From Candidatus Rifleibacteriota bacterium (GTDB lineage Bacteria; Riflebacteria; Ozemobacteria; Ozemobacterales; Ozemobacteraceae): 33,977 nucleotides of DNA. A program made the position numbers and the translations under genes. The stretch lies in the NCBI GenBank assembly GCA_022704885.1, contig JAKJFO010000024.1:1-33977 (forward strand). Reading direction: 5' to 3'. The notes beneath the pieces were generated by a model that worked only from the letters and a program-made list of their open reading frames with translations, was not told the DNA's origin and searched no databases. Below, piece by piece: positions 33,205-33,977 of this stretch; the stretch's first letter is position 1, and each line of letters opens with the position of its first letter.

Positions 33205-33888
33205 ATGCCAGTATCACAATCTCTTTCTCCGGTTCTGTTTCACGGCGACACAATTTTCGTTGTCGATCACCAGGGCGAGCCCTTCGCGCCGATAAAGCCA
33301 ATCATTGAAAACATGGGGCTCGAATGGGGTGCTCAACAGCAAAAGCTTTCCAAAAATCATTCTCGATGGGGTGTATCGATAATCGATATACCTTCGGTAG
33401 GTGGCCTGCAAAAGACCCTCTGCATGCCGGTCAGAAAACTTGCCGGGTTCCTGGCTACTATTACCCCCTCCAGAGTTCGCGAAGAGCTTCGACCAAAAAT
33501 TATTCAGTATCAGAACGAGTGCGATGACGCCCTCTGGAACTACTGGACAAAAGGCAGTGCAAAACGCTCTGAATCACCAGCTTCTCAACCCACCCAGCCC
33601 GATCTGCCTGGCGTCGATCAAAAATCGCCGCAACTAACAGAAAACGAACGTTATCTTCTTAACACCATCAAAGGCCTTGACACCGATAATCGTCGGCTTG
33701 ATGAATTGCTCAAAGTCACCGAAGTGGCCTATGTTGATCTGCTCGAAAGACATGTAGAGCTTCAGCGCGCCTACTTTGATGCAAAAACCGCTGCTATGAC
33801 CGCAGATCACAACCTGGTAATCAGGCGCTTTTTGGGAACAAGGCCGCAAACTCCGGCTGAGCGTGCGAACAAAGGAGCGAGAGCATGA
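33205..33888 (+). CDS. Phage antirepressor (P22 antirepressor N-terminal domain)
   Basis: A 227-residue protein. Residues 8-115 match the P22_AR_N antirepressor domain: LFHGDTIFVVDHQGEPFAPIKPIIENMGLEWGAQQQKLSKN, then VGGLQKTLCMPVRKLAGFLATI and VREELRPKIIQYQNECDDALWNYW. The C-terminal part is helical (LTENERYLLNTIKGLDTDNRRLDELLKVTEVAYVDLLERHVEL), probably for oligomerisation. Antirepressors bind and inactivate a phage repressor; the target here may be the CI-like protein or a superinfecting phage's repressor. AGGAGG lies 5 nt before ATG 33205 and overlaps box b2, so translation is probably controlled by the C4-like RNA. Its stop overlaps the next start (ATGA). Confidence 0.88.
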   Translation: MPVSQSLSPVLFHGDTIFVVDHQGEPFAPIKPIIENMGLEWGAQQQKLSKNHSRWGVSIIDIPSVGGLQKTLCMPVRKLAGFLATITPSRVREELRPKIIQYQNECDDALWNYWTKGSAKRSESPASQPTQPDLPGVDQKSPQLTENERYLLNTIKGLDTDNRRLDELLKVTEVAYVDLLERHVELQRAYFDAKTAAMTADHNLVIRRFLGTRPQTPAERANKGARA

Positions 33889-33977
33889 ACAAACCAACCG
33901 CTTCAAGCAAAAACCAGAGTTATGACACTACCGCAGCAGCCATTGCAAAACGAGACGCAAGAGACGAAATGCGGCGG
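33885..33977 (+). CDS. Phage gene, 5' fragment only (31 codons visible)
   Basis: ATG 33885 overlaps the antirepressor stop by 4 nt and has AGGAG 8 nt upstream, so it is a real coupled gene. The visible part is hydrophilic (MNKPTASSKNQSYDTTAAAI, then a run rich in Arg, Asp and Ala). Nothing can be said of its function. Confidence 0.7.
   Translation, partial: MNKPTASSKNQSYDTTAAAIAKRDARDEMRR

Larger units (their letters stand above)
27837..33977 (+). mobile_element. Mu-like transposable prophage, left part (right end outside window)
   Basis: The element starts at TGTGAG 27837 inside a host gene and continues past the right edge. Its order is that of transposable phages: left-end repeats, leftward repressor, rightward Ner/Cro-like gene, MuA-like transposase, MuB-like ATPase, then early genes. 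It departs from Mu in having an S24-type CI repressor and a C4-RNA/antirepressor module, which recalls P1 and P22 immunity regions. Base composition is more AT-rich than the host side. All genes seen are intact, so it may be functional, but the late half is not visible. Confidence 0.9.

Noticed and set aside
1..33977. CRISPR array or insertion sequence other than the prophage
   Set aside because: I saw no regularly spaced repeats with unique spacers and no second transposase gene on either strand.

Overview
The window looks like a chromosomal segment of a Gram-negative (diderm) bacterium. It encodes a TolC-type outer-membrane efflux protein with an RND pump, many signal peptides, and large membrane sensors with periplasmic domains. 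A Mu-like transposable prophage enters from about 27,837 and runs off the right edge. The host part is moderately GC-balanced and uses GTG and TTG starts freely. The prophage is visibly more AT-rich. I cannot assign a species. The abundance of HAMP-cyclase and HAMP-SpoIIE receptors suggests a signalling-rich environmental lineage, but that is only a guess.

Layout. 1-1561 (minus): an exported TolB-like beta-propeller protein, then a TrmO/TsaA-type tRNA methyltransferase cut by the left edge. 1686-3551 (plus): an exported DUF2225/TPR protein and an EFR1-type flavodoxin-ferredoxin. 3653-3726 (minus): tRNA-Arg(CCG), followed by a small membrane protein. 4184-9927 (plus): two translationally coupled membrane receptors with class III cyclase domains. 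10015-13410 (minus): sugar-type ABC permeases and a binding protein, without an ATPase, ended by a clear terminator. 13637-16387 (plus): a hybrid histidine kinase with four PAS domains. 16393-23235 (minus): a TetR - TolC - MFP - RND - PII-like operon with a palindromic TetR operator. 23440-27836 (minus): two SpoIIE-type phosphatases. The upstream one has lost its 5' part to the prophage and carries a homopolymer frameshift.

Prophage (27837 to the edge). The left end has three 20-bp direct repeats, probably transposase-binding sites, with a fourth copy about 5 kb inside. An S24-type CI repressor faces left, divergent from a Ner/Cro-like regulator. The MuA-like DDE transposase, the MuB-like ATPase and an HTH protein follow. 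A strong promoter then reads into a structured RNA upstream of an antirepressor. That RNA has the a1/b1 - b'/a' - a2/b2 arrangement of the phage P1/P7 C4 antisense RNA.

Most interesting points. (1) The two cyclase domains are degenerate in exactly complementary ways. The first keeps both metal-binding Asp but lacks the transition-state Asn/Arg. The second lacks both Asp but keeps the Asn/Arg and the adenine-selecting residues. This predicts an obligate heterodimer with one active site, like C1/C2 of mammalian adenylate cyclase, but built from two separate bacterial receptors. (2) A C4-like RNA switch lies over the antirepressor ribosome-binding site. (3) The cyclases and the intact SpoIIE protein share one tandem-sensor membrane scaffold with different outputs, and the prophage has broken one member of the family.
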